This document shows, one piece after another, positions 18,796-28,670 of a DNA stretch of 64,000 nucleotides. The notes under the pieces are model-generated. The model saw only the letters and a list, made by a program, of their open reading frames with translations. It was not told where the DNA came from and ran no database searches. This DNA comes from Brevibacterium sp. 'Marine' (GTDB taxonomy: Bacteria; Actinomycetota; Actinomycetes; Actinomycetales; Brevibacteriaceae): contig NZ_CP051626.1 of assembly GCF_012844365.1 (NCBI RefSeq), positions 992,001 to 1,056,000 on the forward strand, written 5' to 3'. The position numbers and the translations under genes are program-made. The first letter of the stretch is position 1; each line of letters begins with the position of its first letter.

Positions 18796-19985
18796 GGTGC
18801 GTCCTTTCGTCGTTGAAATGGTGTGTTCGGCGGCGAGCTGAGTGCGCACGCCTGCGCGGCCGTGTCCTCGATAAGCGCTTCGGCGCGCTCGGACAGGCTG
18901 GCCAGGTCCGCGGGTCCCGGTGCGATCGACAGCGCCGCCGTGATCCCGGCCTCCCGGCACTCCGCGGCGGACAGGCCGACCCGACCGGCGATGACGATCA
19001 CCCTCGCCGAGGCGGGGGCGTGGTCCCGTACGGCCGCGACGACCTTCCCGCCCAAGGATTGGGAATCGAAGGACCCCTCTCCCGTGAGCACAAAGTCGGC
19101 ATCAGCCAGAGCCTCGGCCAGGCCCACAGCCTCGGCGACCATCGTCGATCCGGGAACCACCTCGGCGCCGAGCAGCGTCGTCAGCGCCAGCGGAATCCCG
19201 CCGGCGGCCCCGAATCCCGGAGTCGCCGCCAGGTCTCTCGCCTCGGAAGGGGTGCCGGTGAGCACCCCGGCCAAGTGCCCGAGCCCGGAATCGAGCACGG
19301 TCACCGAGTCCGCATCCGCTCCCTTCTGCGGGCCGAAGACCGCGGCGGCCCCGCGAGGCCCGGTGAGCGGATTGTCGACGTCGACGGCGATGCGCCACCG
19401 CACCGCCGTGGCCCGTCGATCCAGCCCCGAGGTATCCACCTCAGCGATCGCTGCCAGCCCGCCACCGCCCGGTGCGACCGGCTGACCTGCAGCATCTTTG
19501 AAGCGTGCGCCGAGGGCGGCCAGGATTCCGGTCCCGCCGTCCGTGCTCGCCGAGCCGCCGATGCACAGCAGGATCTCCTCGACGCCGAGGTCGAGTGCCG
19601 CGGCCGCGATGAGCCCGACGCCGAAGGTATCGGCGCGTTCGGGCTGCAGCCCCACGTCTGAGACCTGCGGCAGGCCATTGGCTTGGGCGGCTTCGATGAC
19701 CGCGGTCCGTCCGTCCGGGGAGAGACCGAAGTCCGCCGAGGTGGTCCTGCCCAGGGCATCGACCGTGTCCACGGTGCGCGGCCGAGTTCCCCAGACGGCG
19801 AGCAGAGCGTCGAGCGTGCCCTCCCCGCCGTCGGCGAAGGGCAGCTCGGCGACTCGCGCGTCGGGGAAGACCGCCCGGGCACCGCGGGCCATGGCGGCCG
19901 CGGCGGCAGGGGCGGAGGCCGAACCCTTGAAGGAATCCGGCGCACAGACGATCGTCGGGGTCGGATCAATGGTTGTCAGGCTCAT
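18792..19985 (-). CDS. glxK: Glycerate kinase (GlxK/GarK family)
   Basis: Phosphorylates D-glycerate (from GlxR) to phosphoglycerate, completing the glyoxylate-to-glycolysis route. 397 residues from the ATG at 19985 (MSLTTIDPTPTIVCAPDSFKG). An alternative in-frame ATG is at 20003, and neither has an ideal ribosome site. Family motifs visible are APDSFKGSASAPAAAAAMA, FADGGEGTLDAL, IGGSASTDGGTGIL and FVLTGEGSFDSQSLGGK. It is divergent from the OHCU decarboxylase operon and shares the control region 19986-20184 containing operators C and D. Confidence 0.94.
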   Translation of the reverse strand: MSLTTIDPTPTIVCAPDSFKGSASAPAAAAAMARGARAVFPDARVAELPFADGGEGTLDALLAVWGTRPRTVDTVDALGRTTSADFGLSPDGRTAVIEAAQANGLPQVSDVGLQPERADTFGVGLIAAAALDLGVEEILLCIGGSASTDGGTGILAALGARFKDAAGQPVAPGGGGLAAIAEVDTSGLDRRATAVRWRIAVDVDNPLTGPRGAAAVFGPQKGADADSVTVLDSGLGHLAGVLTGTPSEARDLAATPGFGAAGGIPLALTTLLGAEVVPGSTMVAEAVGLAEALADADFVLTGEGSFDSQSLGGKVVAAVRDHAPASARVIVIAGRVGLSAAECREAGITAALSIAPGPADLASLSERAEALIEDTAAQACALSSPPNTPFQRRKDAP

Positions 19986-20043
19986 GCACTCATTCAACCT
20001 CATCGTCGATGGTCGGGTATGCGGCGTTTGCCACACACCCAGT

Positions 20044-20068
20044 ATCCACCATACGGAAGAAAGTTTCC
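20044..20068. promoter_or_regulatory. Putative IclR-family operator between glxK and uraD (site C)
   Basis: ATCC (20044-20047), N7, GGAA (20055-20058), N6, TTCC (20065-20068): the island's three-half-site array with one mismatch. It contains the palindrome CGGAAGAAAGTTTCCA, nearly the reverse complement of the sequence at 25739-25754. It lies 58 bases before the glxK start and so probably controls glxK-bcp, perhaps together with the divergent operon. Confidence 0.7.
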
Positions 20069-20127
20069 ACAAGAATGTGTGAGCAATTTGACATTCCCAG
20101 TAGTGCCCAGCAGACTCGGAGCAGTTG

Positions 20128-20147
20128 TTCGGAAATGGTATTCCGAA
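20128..20147. promoter_or_regulatory. Putative IclR-family operator upstream of uraD (site D)
   Basis: TTCGGAA-ATGGTA-TTCCGAA is a 20-base near-perfect palindrome with the GGAA-N6-TTCC core of the other sites and symmetric flanks. It is the best single palindrome of the series and lies 38 bases before the GTG of the OHCU decarboxylase gene. Confidence 0.7.
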
Positions 20148-20184
20148 CGGTGAAAGTCATTCAGCGCCTGCCAAGGAGGTCACC

Positions 20185-20676
20185 GTGGACCTGGCCGAGT
20201 TCAACCGACTCCCAGCCGATGATGCCCGCGGAATTCTGCGTCCCTGCCTCGACGTCGACCGGTGGATCGACGCGGTCGTCGACGCCCGCCCCCTGGCCGA
20301 CCTCGACTCCGCCAAGGCGGCATCCCGAACTGCGACACCGCTGACCGGCGCCGAGATCGACGCGGCGATGTCCCATCATCCGCGCATCGGTGATAAGGCG
20401 AAGGGCGACAGCGCCGAGGCGGCCCATTCGAGCCGTGAACAGGCCGGACTCGGCACCATGGAAGCCGATGTGCAGTCCCAGCTGGCCGCGGGCAACGCCG
20501 CCTACGAAGCCCGCTTCGACCGCGTATTCCTCATCCGCGCCGCCGGCCGCACCCCTGAGGAGATCCTGTCCGAACTGCAGCGCCGCATGGACAACACCGC
20601 AGAGGATGAGGCCGCCGAGGTCGGGCAGCAGCTCATCCAGATCGCCGAACTCAGACTCGAAGGAATCCTCGCATGA
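20185..20676 (+). CDS. uraD: 2-oxo-4-hydroxy-4-carboxy-5-ureidoimidazoline (OHCU) decarboxylase
   Basis: Last step of urate breakdown: decarboxylates OHCU stereospecifically to (S)-allantoin. The GTG start at 20185 has an AAGGAGGT ribosome site at the right distance, giving 163 residues, the family length. Key motifs are MSHHPRIG with the catalytic His, the SREQAGL motif, and FLIRAAGRTPEEILSELQRR. The TGA overlaps uraH by four bases. Sites C and D lie upstream. Confidence 0.95.
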   Translation: MDLAEFNRLPADDARGILRPCLDVDRWIDAVVDARPLADLDSAKAASRTATPLTGAEIDAAMSHHPRIGDKAKGDSAEAAHSSREQAGLGTMEADVQSQLAAGNAAYEARFDRVFLIRAAGRTPEEILSELQRRMDNTAEDEAAEVGQQLIQIAELRLEGILA

Positions 20677-20996
20677 GCTTCATCACCGCCCACGCCCTCG
20701 ACTCGATGGTCGGCACCCCGGCCGCTGATCTCGAGGTCACTCTCTACTCCGGTGACGAGGTCATCGTCTCGGCCCGCACCGACGACAACGGACGTGTCTC
20801 GGACTTCGGCCCCGACCATCTCGAGCCGGGCAACTACCGGATCGTCTTCGGCACCGGCGAATACTTCGCAGCCCGAAAGGTCGACCACTTCCACCCCGTG
20901 GTCACCATCGACTTCACCGTCCAGGCCGGCCAGGAGCACTATCACATTCCGCTGCTGCTCAGCCCCTTCGCCTACAGCACCTACCGCGGCAGCTGA
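20673..20996 (+). CDS. uraH: 5-hydroxyisourate hydrolase (transthyretin-like)
   Basis: Hydrolyses 5-hydroxyisourate, the urate oxidase product, to OHCU. 107 residues. Hallmarks are the N-terminal ITAHALDSMVGTPA with the catalytic His, an Arg in the YRIVFGTGEYF region, and the terminal tetrapeptide YRGS that distinguishes the enzyme from transthyretin. It is translationally coupled to uraD through an ATGA overlap. Confidence 0.97.
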   Translation: MSFITAHALDSMVGTPAADLEVTLYSGDEVIVSARTDDNGRVSDFGPDHLEPGNYRIVFGTGEYFAARKVDHFHPVVTIDFTVQAGQEHYHIPLLLSPFAYSTYRGS

Positions 20997-21151
20997 GCCG
21001 CGCCCACAACCGCTCACAGGGGAAGCAGGCCCCCTGCAGGATCGCCATCCTCAACAAACCGCCGAAGCCGACCGGGAACTGCCGGCAGGCCTCGTCAATC
21101 GAATGGTCACGGTGTGCGCAGGGCCGCACGCCGACGAATTGGAGGAAGAAA

Positions 21152-22036
21152 ATGAGCAAGGTCCGACTGACATCGAACCAATACGGCAAGGCGGAGAACC
21201 GACTCATGCGGGTCTATCGCGATACCGACCGCCACGAGATCCGCGATCTCAATGTCACCTCGCAGCTGTGGGGTGACTTCGAGACCGCGCACACCGAAGG
21301 CAACAACGAGCACGTCGTCGCCACCGACACGCAGAAGAACACGGTCTTCGCGAAGGCCAAGGAGCTGGGCGTGAGCTCGCCCGAACAGTTCCTCATGGGC
21401 CTGGCCGACCATTTCACGTCGAGCTTCGACTGGGTCACCGGCGGTCGCTGGGAGGCCGAAGAATACGGCTGGGACCGGATCAACGACCACAAGCACTCGT
21501 TCTTCAAGTCCGCACCCGAGGTACGCACCGCCGTCTTCACCCGCGACGGCGACAAGGACACGCTGATCTCCGGCTTCAACGGGCTCACCGTGCTCAAGAC
21601 CACGGAGTCGGGCTTCGTCGGCTACCCGAAGGACAAGTACACGACTCTGCCGGAGACCGACGACCGGATCCTCGCCACCGATATCGCCACCCGGTGGATC
21701 TACAACACCACCGACCTCGACTTCGAGGCCGTCTACACCAAGGTCAAGGAGATCATCCTCGACTCATTCACCGACCACTTCTCCCATGCCCTGCAGCACA
21801 CGCTGTACCAGATGGGGGAGAAGGTCATCGAGGCCGTGCCGGAGATCGACGAGATCCGCTTCTCCTGCCCGAACAAGCACCACTTCCTCTATGACATCGA
21901 CCGTTTCGGGCTCGAGAACCCGAACGAGGTCTTCATCGTCGCCGACCGTCCCTACGGCCTCATCGAAGCCACCTTCACCCGTGAAGGCGTCGACGAGAAC
22001 AAGGACGCGTGGGCGCAGGTCGCCGGCTTCTGCTGA
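21152..22036 (+). CDS. Urate oxidase (uricase)
   Basis: Cofactor-independent oxidation of urate to 5-hydroxyisourate with production of H2O2. 294 residues, typical length. The Lys/Thr/His catalytic elements are visible: K13 in YGKAENRLMRVYRD, T58 in VVATDTQKNT, and His in PNKHHFLYD near residue 255. GGRWEAEEYGWDRI and GLTVLKTTESGFVGYPKDKYTTL are conserved in uricases. The start at 21152 has GGAGGAA upstream. It follows uraH by 155 bases in the same direction, so the order is uraD-uraH-uricase. The product could need detoxification by the nearby Bcp peroxiredoxin. Confidence 0.97.
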   Translation: MSKVRLTSNQYGKAENRLMRVYRDTDRHEIRDLNVTSQLWGDFETAHTEGNNEHVVATDTQKNTVFAKAKELGVSSPEQFLMGLADHFTSSFDWVTGGRWEAEEYGWDRINDHKHSFFKSAPEVRTAVFTRDGDKDTLISGFNGLTVLKTTESGFVGYPKDKYTTLPETDDRILATDIATRWIYNTTDLDFEAVYTKVKEIILDSFTDHFSHALQHTLYQMGEKVIEAVPEIDEIRFSCPNKHHFLYDIDRFGLENPNEVFIVADRPYGLIEATFTREGVDENKDAWAQVAGFC

Positions 22037-22074
22037 GACCTGACCATCACCTGCTGAGACAGGACTTTCCATCT

Positions 22075-22107
22075 CCGGGCTCCCGGGGTACTGTTCCGGG
22101 AGCCCGG
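22075..22107 (+). terminator. Strong hairpin between uricase and aceE
   Basis: A 12-bp perfect GC-rich stem, CCGGGCTCCCGG / CCGGGAGCCCGG, with a nine-base loop lies between the uricase stop and the aceE ribosome site. It has no U-run. It could end the uricase transcript or act in the aceE leader. Confidence 0.6.
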
Positions 22108-22131
22108 ACCCCGTGAGAAGGAAACCCCGAT

Positions 22132-24873
22132 ATGACACAGGACACAACCTCGGCGAGTTCGAGGGGAATCACCGACGAAGAGGTCGATGAATGGATCGAG
22201 TCCTGGGAAGGGCTCGTCGACGCGCGCGGAACCCAGCGCGCGGCCGAGATCATGGAGGCGCTGCGTGCACGCGCGGCCACGAACTCCGTCGCCCAGCCCA
22301 AGGTCACCACCACTGACTACGTCAACACTATCCCCGTCGACCAGGAGCCCTTCTATCCGGGTGAGGAGAAGGTCGAACGTCGCTTCCGGAAATGGCTGCG
22401 CTGGAACGCCGCCATGCTCGTCCACCGGGCGCAGCGGCCCGAGATCTCCGTGGGCGGACACATCTCCACCTACGCCGGTGCCGCCACGCTCTACGAAATC
22501 GGTTTCAACAGCTTCTTCCGCGGCCAGGACCATCCCGGCGGCGGCGACCAGGTCTTCTTCCAGGGCCATGCCTCACCGGGAATGTACGCCAGGGCGTTCC
22601 TCGAAGGCCGCCTGACCGAGGCCGACCTCGACGGGTTCCGGCAGGAGGTCTCCCGCGCCCCGCACGGACTGAGCTCGTATCCGCACCCACGGCTGATGCC
22701 GGAATTCTGGCAGTTCCCGACCGTGTCGATGGGGCTGGGCCCGATCAACGCGATCTATCAGGCGCAGATGAACCGCTACCTCCACAACCGCGGCATCTCC
22801 GACACCTCGGATCAGCGGGTGTGGGCGTTCCTCGGCGATGGTGAGATGGACGAACCCGAATCGCGCGGCGCCCTGCAGCTGGCCGCCAACGAAGGACTCG
22901 ACAACCTCACCTTCGTCATCAACTGCAACCTCCAGCGCCTCGACGGACCCGTGCGCGGCAACGGCAAGATCGTCCAGGAGCTCGAGGCGACCTTCACCGG
23001 CGCCGGCTGGGACGTCATCAAGGTCCTGTGGGGCCGCGAATGGGACGACCTGCTGGCGAAGGATCGCACCGGCGACCTCGTGAAGATCATGAACGAGACC
23101 CTCGACGGGGACTACCAGACGTTCAAGGCCGAATCCGGCGGATTCATCCGCGACAACTTCTTCGGTCGCACCCCTGCCACGAAGGGCCTCGTCGACCACC
23201 TCTCCGATGACGACATCTGGAACCTCAAGCGCGGCGGCCACGACTACCACAAGGTCTTCGCTGCCTACCAGAAGGCCGTGAACACCAAGGGCAAGCCGAC
23301 CGTCATCCTCGTGCAGACCGTCAAGGGCTACGGCCTGGGCACGACGTTCGAGTCCCGCAACGCCACCCACCAGATGAAGAAGTTCACCGCCGACGACGTC
23401 AAGGCCTTCCGCGATCGGATGGACATCCCGATCAGCGACAAGGTCATCGACGAGGACCCGTATGCCGTGCCCTACTACCACCCGGGCAAGGACTCCGAGG
23501 AGATCCAGTACATGCTCGACCGCCGGCGTCAGCTCGGCGGATTCCTGCCGGCGCGGAAGCCGGAGAACAATCGGATCACCCTGCCCGCACCGAGTGACAA
23601 GGCGTTCGCGCAGACGAAGAAGGGCTCGGGCCAGCAGATGGCCGCCTCGACGATGGCCTTCGTCCGGCTGCTCAAGGACCTCATGCGAGAGAAGGGGCTG
23701 GGCGAGCGGATCGTGCCGATCATCCCCGATGAGGCCCGCACCTTCGGCATCGACGCGTTCTTCCCGACCGCGAAGATCTACAACCCGAACGGGCAGAACT
23801 ACCTCGCCGTCGACCGCGAGATGTTCCTCTCCTACAAGGAGGCCACCAGCGGTCAGCTCCTCCACGTGGGCATCAACGAGGCCGGTGCCGCCGCCGGATT
23901 CACCGCTGCGGGTACCGCGTACTCGACCCATGGCGAACCGATGATCCCGATCTACGTGTTCTACTCGATGTTCGGGTTCCAGCGCACCGGCGACGCCTTC
24001 TGGGCCGCCGGTGACCAGATGACCCGCGGATTCATCATCGGCGCCACCGCCGGACGGACGACCCTGACCGGTGAGGGGCTGCAGCACGCCGACGGCCATT
24101 CCCCGGTGCTCGCGGCCACGAACCCGGCCGTGCGCGTCTATGATCCGGCCTTCGGCTACGAGATCGGGCACATCGTCCGCGACGGTCTGCATCGCATGTA
24201 CGGCGAGCACGACCTCGGCGAGGACGAGCGCAACGTCATGTACTACCTCACCGTGTACAACGAGCCGATGCTCCAGCCGGCCGAACCGGACGACGTCGAC
24301 GTCGAGGGCATCCTCAAGGGCATCCACCGCGTCGCCGAGGCCCCGGGGGAGCGTCCGCATGCGCAGCTGCTCGCCTCCGGTGTGGCCGTGCCCTGGGCGC
24401 TCGAAGCCCGGGACCTGCTCGCCGCCGACTGGGGCGTCGACGCCGCCGTCTGGTCGGTGACCTCATGGGCCCAGCTGCGCCGCGACGGCCTCGACTGCGA
24501 GGCAGCGGAGCTCAACTCCGCCGACGGCACCGAGGCGGCCGACCGCGTGCCGTACGTGCGGCAGAAGCTGGAGGGCCAGCCGGGACCGATCGTGGCCACG
24601 AGCGACTTCGACTCGACTCAGCCGGACCTCATCCGGCCGTACCTCGACCACGATTTCGCGACCCTCGGCGCCGACGGGTTCGGCTTCTCCGACACCCGCG
24701 CCGCCGCGCGCAGGCACTTCAAGATCGACGCGCACTCGATGGTCGTGCGCACCCTGCAGCTGCTTGCCAAGCGCGGTGAGATCGACGGATCCATCCCCGC
24801 CGAGGCGGCTCGACGTTATCGTCTGAACGACGTCAACGCCGGCACTTCGGGAACGGCCGGCGGAGACTCCTGA
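22132..24873 (+). CDS. aceE: Pyruvate dehydrogenase E1 component, homodimeric type
   Basis: ThDP-dependent decarboxylase of pyruvate that acetylates the lipoyl E2. 913 residues, close to E. coli AceE (887) and the actinobacterial enzyme. ThDP motif [20 protein letters not shown] with the closing [29 protein letters not shown] near the N-terminus, and YIFYSMF-like [17 protein letters not shown] near residue 610. No E2 or E3 gene is nearby, as is usual in actinobacteria where AceE joins the oxoglutarate-type complex. Its position inside the purine island may be chance, or may link pyruvate from the adjacent malic enzyme to acetyl-CoA. Confidence 0.97.
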   Translation: MTQDTTSASSRGITDEEVDEWIESWEGLVDARGTQRAAEIMEALRARAATNSVAQPKVTTTDYVNTIPVDQEPFYPGEEKVERRFRKWLRWNAAMLVHRAQRPEISVGGHISTYAGAATLYEIGFNSFFRGQDHPGGGDQVFFQGHASPGMYARAFLEGRLTEADLDGFRQEVSRAPHGLSSYPHPRLMPEFWQFPTVSMGLGPINAIYQAQMNRYLHNRGISDTSDQRVWAFLGDGEMDEPESRGALQLAANEGLDNLTFVINCNLQRLDGPVRGNGKIVQELEATFTGAGWDVIKVLWGREWDDLLAKDRTGDLVKIMNETLDGDYQTFKAESGGFIRDNFFGRTPATKGLVDHLSDDDIWNLKRGGHDYHKVFAAYQKAVNTKGKPTVILVQTVKGYGLGTTFESRNATHQMKKFTADDVKAFRDRMDIPISDKVIDEDPYAVPYYHPGKDSEEIQYMLDRRRQLGGFLPARKPENNRITLPAPSDKAFAQTKKGSGQQMAASTMAFVRLLKDLMREKGLGERIVPIIPDEARTFGIDAFFPTAKIYNPNGQNYLAVDREMFLSYKEATSGQLLHVGINEAGAAAGFTAAGTAYSTHGEPMIPIYVFYSMFGFQRTGDAFWAAGDQMTRGFIIGATAGRTTLTGEGLQHADGHSPVLAATNPAVRVYDPAFGYEIGHIVRDGLHRMYGEHDLGEDERNVMYYLTVYNEPMLQPAEPDDVDVEGILKGIHRVAEAPGERPHAQLLASGVAVPWALEARDLLAADWGVDAAVWSVTSWAQLRRDGLDCEAAELNSADGTEAADRVPYVRQKLEGQPGPIVATSDFDSTQPDLIRPYLDHDFATLGADGFGFSDTRAAARRHFKIDAHSMVVRTLQLLAKRGEIDGSIPAEAARRYRLNDVNAGTSGTAGGDS

Positions 24874-24898
24874 CCCGGTCGAGGACCCGAGGGCGACG

Positions 24899-25678
24899 TC
24901 AGCGGCCGCTCTGCATCTCTGCGGAGATGCGGGCGGCCGCGTCTTTGAGCAGCGGCACCGCCCGATCGGCGAACGCCTGGTCGACGCGGCTGATCGGACC
25001 CGACACGGAGATCGCCAAGGGAGCGGGGGAGTCGGGAATCGCCATGGCGAAGCAGCGCACTCCGAGCTCCTGCTCCTGCTCGTCGATGGCATAGCCGCGC
25101 TCACGGATGCGGCCCAGCTCTGCCTCGAGGTCCTCGATCGTGCCGATGCTGTATTCCGTGGGGGTGGGCATTCCTGCGGTGGCGGCGATATGCCGCACCT
25201 GCTCGGATCCCAGGCCCGCGAGGATGGCCTTGCCGACCCCGGTGGCGTGCATATGGGCACGGCGTCCCACCTCGGTGAACATCCGCATCTGTCGTTCGGA
25301 GGCGACCTGATCGACGTAGACGACCATGTCTCCGTCCATCGTCGCCACATTCGCCGACTCTCCGAGTTCGGCGACGAGCTCGCGCAGATAGGGCCGGGCG
25401 ATCGCGCCGAGCTGAGAGCCGGCGATATCGCCGAGCCGCACCAGACCGGGTCCCAGTGCATAGCCGCGGTCGGGCAGCTGTCGGACCACGCCGAGGTTGA
25501 CCAGGGTGTTGAGCAGGCGGTGGATCGTCGGCAGGGGCAGATTGACGTCCGCGGCGATATGGCTCAGCGTCGCCGATCCTGCGGAGTTCGCGATGCATTC
25601 AAGCAGTCCGAACGCACGTTCGACGGACTGCACTCCGCCCTTGGACTGGCGGACCGCCGGGGTGTCGTTGCTGCTCAT
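24899..25678 (-). CDS. IclR-family transcriptional regulator, probable purine-catabolism (AllR-like) repressor
   Basis: 259 residues. The N-terminal winged helix (GVQSVERAFGLLECIA, SHIAADVNLPLPTIHRLLNT) is followed by the IclR effector domain (LRELVAELGESANVATMD, FTEVGRRAHMHATGVGKAIL, GVRCFAMAIPDSPAPLAISV). It is divergent from the malic enzyme gene, with candidate operators at 25740 and 25799 in between, so autoregulation is likely. In E. coli and Streptomyces, IclR-family AllR represses allantoin/glyoxylate genes and senses allantoin or glyoxylate. The repeated TTCC/GGAA arrays across this island make that role the best guess. The effector is not readable from the sequence. Confidence 0.9.
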   Translation of the reverse strand: MSSNDTPAVRQSKGGVQSVERAFGLLECIANSAGSATLSHIAADVNLPLPTIHRLLNTLVNLGVVRQLPDRGYALGPGLVRLGDIAGSQLGAIARPYLRELVAELGESANVATMDGDMVVYVDQVASERQMRMFTEVGRRAHMHATGVGKAILAGLGSEQVRHIAATAGMPTPTEYSIGTIEDLEAELGRIRERGYAIDEQEQELGVRCFAMAIPDSPAPLAISVSGPISRVDQAFADRAVPLLKDAAARISAEMQSGR

Positions 25679-25739
25679 CGAAGTTCCTTAATCTGTGGTG
25701 AGTCTCGGCAGTGAAACTCCGTTCAGTGTAGTCGTGAAT

Positions 25740-25753
25740 GGAAGAAACTTTCC
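25740..25753. promoter_or_regulatory. Putative IclR-family operator near the regulator gene (site E1)
   Basis: GGAA (25740-25743), N6, TTCC (25750-25753), inside TGGAAGAAACTTTCCG. The expected third half-site after N7 is degenerate (CGGG at 25761-25764). It lies 62 bases upstream of the regulator start and fits autoregulation. Confidence 0.6.
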
Positions 25754-25798
25754 GAATTCACGGGTACCGTCTAGAATTTCCACCAGGCAAAAGTTATT

Positions 25799-25823
25799 AT
25801 CCATAATACGGAAATTCGATATC
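25799..25823. promoter_or_regulatory. Putative IclR-family operator upstream of malic enzyme (site E2)
   Basis: ATCC (25799-25802), N7, GGAA (25810-25813), N6, TATC (25820-25823). The first two half-sites share ATCCATAATACGGAA with site C (ATCCACCATACGGAA), and the third is weak. It ends 16 bases before the malic enzyme ATG, next to its AAGGAGGAT ribosome site, a position where a bound repressor would block transcription. Confidence 0.6.
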
Positions 25824-25839
25824 AAGGAGGATATTTCCC

Positions 25840-27222
25840 ATGGTCGCCACCAGCCCCGGATATTCCATCACCCTGCGCGTCGGCACCGAGATCGGTCAGG
25901 CCTCGACCTCCGACCTCGTCGCCGCGGCCGCCGCCACCGGCGCCTCAGTCACCGCCCTCGACGTCGTCGAGTCCACTCCGCACTCGGTCATCATCGACGT
26001 CAGCGCCGATACCCGCGATGTCGCCCACGCCGACGAGGTCTCCGACGCTCTCGGCGCCCTGCCCGGTGTCAAGGTCCACAAGGTCTCCGACCGAACCTTC
26101 CTCCTCCACCTCGGCGGCAAGCTCGAATCCGCCCCGAAGGTGCCCCTGCGCAACCGCGATGACCTCTCCCGCGCCTACACCCCCGGTGTGGCACGCGTAT
26201 GCAAGGCGATCGCTGCGAACAAAGAGGATGCGCGACGGCTGACGATCAAACGCAACACCGTCGCCGTGGTCACCGACGGCACCGCGGTGCTCGGCCTCGG
26301 CGACATCGGTCCCGAGGCGGCCATGCCGGTGATGGAGGGCAAGGCCGTGCTGTTCAAGCAGTTCGCCGACGTCGACGCCTGGCCGGTGGCTCTCGATACG
26401 AAGGACACCGAGGAGATCATCTCCATCTGCAAGGCCATTGCCCCGGCTTACGGCGGAATCAACCTCGAGGACATCGCGGCCCCGCGCTGCTTCGAGATCG
26501 AGGCCCGGCTGCGCGAAGAACTCGACATCCCCGTCTTCCACGATGACCAGCACGGCACCGGCGTCGTCACCTTGGCCGCGCTGAAGAACGCGCTCAAGGT
26601 CGTGGGCAAGAAGCTCGAGGACCTGCGCATCGTCGTCTCGGGAGTCGGCGCAGCCGGCAACGCCATCATCCGCCTCCTCCAGGTCGCCGGAGCCACGAAC
26701 ATCATCGCCTGTGGCCGCGACGGAGCGATCGGCCCGGATTCGACGGTCGACACCGACCACAAGAGGTGGCTGCAGGCGAACACGAACCCCGAGGGCTTCT
26801 CCGGCACGCTGAAGGAAGCCGTCGTCGGTGCCGACGCATTCATCGGCGTCTCCGCCCCGAACGTGCTGAACGGGGACGATATCGCGGCGATGAACAAGGA
26901 CGCGCTGGTCTTCGCCATGGCCAATCCGGACCCCGAGGTCGACCCCGCCGAGGCGGCGAAGCACGCCGCCGTCGTGGCCACCGGCCGCAGCGACTTCCCG
27001 AACCAGATCAACAACGTGCTCGCGTTCCCCGGGATCTTCCGCGGCCTCCTCGACGCCGAAGCCCGCGATGTCGACGAGAACATCATGGTCGCAGCCGCCG
27101 ATGCCATCGCCTCGTGCATCCCCGAGGATGAACTCCACCCCGGCTACGTCATCCCCTCCGTGTTCGATCCCGAAGTCGCGAAGAAGGTCGCCGAGGCGGT
27201 CGCCCACGTCTCGTCCCGATGA
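25840..27222 (+). CDS. NADP/NAD-dependent malic enzyme with an N-terminal ACT domain
   Basis: Oxidative decarboxylation of malate to pyruvate. 460 residues. The N-terminal ~85 residues ([33 protein letters not shown]) look like an ACT regulatory domain. The malic enzyme core follows, with [35 protein letters not shown], the catalytic/metal stretch [26 protein letters not shown] and the NAD(P) fold [13 protein letters not shown]. The start at 25840 follows AAGGAGGAT. Control by the divergent IclR protein (site E2) suggests it serves glyoxylate-derived malate rather than only central metabolism. Confidence 0.95.
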   Translation: MVATSPGYSITLRVGTEIGQASTSDLVAAAAATGASVTALDVVESTPHSVIIDVSADTRDVAHADEVSDALGALPGVKVHKVSDRTFLLHLGGKLESAPKVPLRNRDDLSRAYTPGVARVCKAIAANKEDARRLTIKRNTVAVVTDGTAVLGLGDIGPEAAMPVMEGKAVLFKQFADVDAWPVALDTKDTEEIISICKAIAPAYGGINLEDIAAPRCFEIEARLREELDIPVFHDDQHGTGVVTLAALKNALKVVGKKLEDLRIVVSGVGAAGNAIIRLLQVAGATNIIACGRDGAIGPDSTVDTDHKRWLQANTNPEGFSGTLKEAVVGADAFIGVSAPNVLNGDDIAAMNKDALVFAMANPDPEVDPAEAAKHAAVVATGRSDFPNQINNVLAFPGIFRGLLDAEARDVDENIMVAAADAIASCIPEDELHPGYVIPSVFDPEVAKKVAEAVAHVSSR

Positions 27223-27322
27223 CCCGGAGAGCCTTGCGTGCCTGGGGGCGGAGAATGAGAGACAATGAGGCCGGGCCGGGCATTGCCGCCTCGCCGTCGA
27301 ACCCCGTGCAGAGAAAGAGAAT

Positions 27323-28636
27323 GTGAAAGTGGAACGATCAACACTGGCCGATATCGACTCACTGCTGGGGGACACGGACGAGCTTCTGGCGACCGCGTAT
27401 CCGGGAGATCGTGACGTCCGACAGCCCGTGCACACCGTGTACGTGCCCGGACACCGCACGAGTGCGGACCTGCCGTACCAGTGGGGTCAGCAGGCGCTCG
27501 AGTGCGTCGAGGCCCACGGCGGAATGCTGCAGCTGGCCGAACGCGTCATCACCGCCGCCCGGAAGGAATCCGGGCCCGCGATCCCCGGTCAGGTGGCCAG
27601 CATCCATCAGGTGGCCAGAGAGGCCGAACTCCTCGCCGAGGCGGTCACCGCGAAACTCGAACATGAGCCGATCGAGGACCTGCGCCTGGACTTCGAAGAC
27701 GGTTTCGGCGACCAGGGCGATGAGACCGAGGACCGGTGGGTCGTCCAGGCCGCCCGCGATGCGGTGGCCGGGCGCACCGAGAAAGGAGCCCCCGGCTTCG
27801 TCGGCATCCGATTCAAATGCATGGAGAAGGCCACCCGGGAACGCGGTCTGCGCACCCTCGACCTGTTCCTGACCGAGCTCATCAAGGCAGGCGGCAGTCT
27901 GCCGGACAACCTCGTGCTCACCCTCCCGAAGGTCAGCACCGTCGACCAGGTGAGGGCGATGGTGCTCGCCGCGCGTGCGCTGGAAACCGAGCACCGCCTC
28001 GGCGAGGGGACGATCACCTTCGAGATCCAGGTCGAGACCCCGCAGATCGTCCTCGCCGCCGACGGCACCGTGCCCCTGGCGACGGCACTGCAGGCCGGGG
28101 CCGGGCGCGTGACCTCGCTGCACTACGGAACCTATGACTATTCGGCGTCGCTGGGCGTGGCCGCGGCCTACCAGGCGATGGACCATCCGGTTGCGGACTT
28201 CGCGAAGAACCAGATGATGCTCGCCGTCGCCGGCACCGGAGTCCACCTCTCCGACGGGTCGACGAACATCCTCCCGCTCGGCGAGCCCGCAGAGGTCCAC
28301 CACGGTTGGGCGCTGCACGCCGGCCTCGTCCGCCGCCACCTCAAGCGGGGGATCTACCAGGGCTGGGACCTGCACCCGCACCAGCTGCCGACCCGGTTCC
28401 TGGCGACCTTCGCCTTCTACCGCGAAGGCGGGGCCAGGGCGGCGCAGCGCCTGCACGACTATGTGTTCAAGGCGGATTCGACGGTCCTCGACGAACCCGC
28501 CACCGCGAAGGCGCTCGCCCGCTACCTCGACCGGGGGCTCGTCTGCGGAGCTCACACCGAGGAGTTCGTGACCTCGCGGACGAACCTCAGCCTCGCCCAG
28601 CTCGGGCAGCTCGCCCGCACCGGCTCGCTCGACTGA
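27323..28636 (+). CDS. CitE/malate-synthase-like aldolase family protein (DUF6986-like)
   Basis: 437 residues, GTG start at 27323. It has TIM-barrel elements of the HpcH/CitE and malate synthase superfamily: LRLDFEDGFGDQ, VGIRFKCMEK (substrate Arg), TFEIQVETPQIVL (metal Glu) and LHYGTYDYSASLG (metal Asp region). Extra C-terminal sequence such as GIYQGWDLHPHQLPTRF separates it from short CitE proteins. It is known to me only as an uncharacterised family frequently found in actinobacterial purine clusters. Being downstream of malic enzyme and upstream of allE, a role in condensing or cleaving a glyoxylate-containing acid, for example glyoxylate + acetyl-CoA to malate, is plausible but unproven. 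Confidence 0.8.
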   Translation: MKVERSTLADIDSLLGDTDELLATAYPGDRDVRQPVHTVYVPGHRTSADLPYQWGQQALECVEAHGGMLQLAERVITAARKESGPAIPGQVASIHQVAREAELLAEAVTAKLEHEPIEDLRLDFEDGFGDQGDETEDRWVVQAARDAVAGRTEKGAPGFVGIRFKCMEKATRERGLRTLDLFLTELIKAGGSLPDNLVLTLPKVSTVDQVRAMVLAARALETEHRLGEGTITFEIQVETPQIVLAADGTVPLATALQAGAGRVTSLHYGTYDYSASLGVAAAYQAMDHPVADFAKNQMMLAVAGTGVHLSDGSTNILPLGEPAEVHHGWALHAGLVRRHLKRGIYQGWDLHPHQLPTRFLATFAFYREGGARAAQRLHDYVFKADSTVLDEPATAKALARYLDRGLVCGAHTEEFVTSRTNLSLAQLGQLARTGSLD

Positions 28637-28670
28637 GCCCACTGACCACCGACCGAAGGAGACCCTGCCC

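Noticed and set aside
22573..24360. A 595-codon minus-strand frame inside aceE
   Set aside because: Fully antisense to a highly conserved gene, with repetitive Val/Glu/Asp/His composition from complementary codon bias.
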